Shown one piece after another: positions 63,411-64,000 of a stretch of 64,000 nucleotides of DNA (the first letter of the stretch is position 1; each line of letters opens with the position of its first letter). This DNA is from Alphaproteobacteria bacterium (lineage in GTDB: Bacteria > Pseudomonadota > Alphaproteobacteria > Micavibrionales > Micavibrionaceae). Made by a program: the position numbers and the translations under genes. The notes beneath the pieces were generated by a model. That model did not search any database. It worked only from the letters and a program-made list of their open reading frames with translations, and was not told where the DNA came from. The DNA lies in the NCBI GenBank assembly GCA_018000295.1, contig JAGNKE010000006.1, forward strand, positions 62,001-126,000, given 5' to 3'.

Positions 63411-64000
63411 GTATGCTCCTTCCACCATGAAGAAAAGCGTGTGAGACCTTCATCCATGCTTATTTGGGGTGTATAGCCAAGGCCAATTCTTGCGGCGTTG
63501 ATGTCCAATGTCTGGCTATTAGCGAGAAGAGCAGCTGTGTAGCAGGTAAGCATGGGTTCGGTGTTGTGTTTTTTGCCGGAATGCTCAAGCATTTTCGCGC
63601 ATGAATTAAGCAAGGTATAGGGAACATGCAGGATGCGAGGCGAGATGCCGAGTTTCAAAAACAGGGTATCGACAAGCCGGTGCACATGCCAAGGATCACC
63701 ATTTGTAATATTGTATATTTTTCTTGTATTCATTGCGCTCGTTTCAAGTGCAAGCCTGAGCGCGTGTGCCACGTTTTCAACATATGTCATGTCTACAAGG
63801 GCCACACCTCTTCGTGGTATGGGAAGAATTTTTTTACTTCCGGCGTGAATGATTTTTGGTAAAACTACGGAATCGTGCGGGCCAAATATGCCGCGCGGGC
63901 GAATGATAACCGTTTCCAGTCCGCGTAATGCAGCTTTTTGCACTTCCAGTTCGGCTTCGTATTTTGTTGATGCGTAATGATTGGCAAAAGGACTCGCGAC
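63401..64000 (-). CDS. NAD-dependent epimerase/3beta-HSD-like SDR, 5' end cut by window
   Basis: 200 codons of the C-terminal two-thirds; the start is beyond the right edge. The catalytic Tyr-Lys pair is seen in HYASTKYEAE, followed by VIIRPRGIFGPHD, VDMTYVENVAHAL and YNITNGDPWHVHRLVD, as in extended SDR enzymes. It would reduce, oxidise or epimerise a pathway intermediate with NAD(P). The stop overlaps the MBL start by 10 bases. The operon likely continues upstream outside the window. Confidence 0.88.
   Translation of the reverse strand, partial: VASPFANHYASTKYEAELEVQKAALRGLETVIIRPRGIFGPHDSVVLPKIIHAGSKKILPIPRRGVALVDMTYVENVAHALRLALETSAMNTRKIYNITNGDPWHVHRLVDTLFLKLGISPRILHVPYTLLNSCAKMLEHSGKKHNTEPMLTCYTAALLANSQTLDINAARIGLGYTPQISMDEGLTRFSSWWKEHTCN

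Overview
The window looks like chromosomal DNA of an alphaproteobacterium. The evidence is the run miaB - phoH - ybeY - corC - lnt - Xre regulator - metK - trmB - rimP - nusA - infB - rbfA - truB - rpsO ... pnp, a fabA-fabB-fabI operon, an Rrf2-led SUF operon, an ECF sigma factor paired with a DUF1109/NrsF-type membrane protein, and MsbA, RTX and AGCS families typical of Gram-negatives. Core genes are moderately GC-rich. A Micavibrio-like or Rhodospirillales-like lineage is a guess from gene content only. I saw no transposase, integrase, prophage, CRISPR array or replication origin. One tRNA (Pro, TGG) is present.

Layout. 1-6.0 kb (mostly minus): membrane anti-sigma candidate, ECF sigma, tRNA-Pro, DUF192 and CBS proteins, two tandem alpha/beta hydrolases, an MsbA-type exporter. 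6.0-12.7 kb: patatin phospholipase, a 432-residue unknown protein with a duplicated N-terminal module, HAD hydrolase, sodium:alanine symporter, secreted unknown, 2-hydroxyacid dehydrogenase. 12.8-17.2 kb: miaB, then a large type I secretion substrate with eight 79-residue repeats and RTX nonapeptides. 17.3-35.1 kb: RNA, translation and envelope housekeeping genes, including the metK-trmB junction, where an intrinsic terminator lies inside the trmB reading frame. 35.1-40.9 kb: unknowns, glycerophosphodiester phosphodiesterase, two overlapping acyltransferase-3 genes, M48 protease. 41-43.7 kb: unsaturated fatty acid synthesis (fabA-fabB-fabI). 43.7-46.4 kb: two unknown or secreted proteins and dusA.

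46.4-56.9 kb is a long minus-strand SUF iron-sulfur operon (Rrf2 regulator, sufB, sufC, sufD, sufS, sufT, sufA). About nine accessory genes lie between the suf genes, often with 4-8 base overlaps: small membrane proteins, phhB, two YcxB-like proteins, and a DUF559 protein whose N-terminus is a 33-bp tandem repeat array.

56.9-64.0 kb is clearly AT-richer and holds a compact minus-strand biosynthetic operon that continues off the right edge: NAD-dependent epimerase/3beta-HSD-like (partial), MBL-fold hydrolase, PaaK/CapK-like adenylate-forming enzyme, ATP-grasp ligase, and a single-module NRPS (condensation-like - adenylation - carrier) whose specificity residues read DLTKIGEVG by eye, closest to asparagine codes. 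This is the strongest candidate for an undescribed system. It probably makes a small amino-acid-derived (asparaginyl) metabolite, but the product is unknown.
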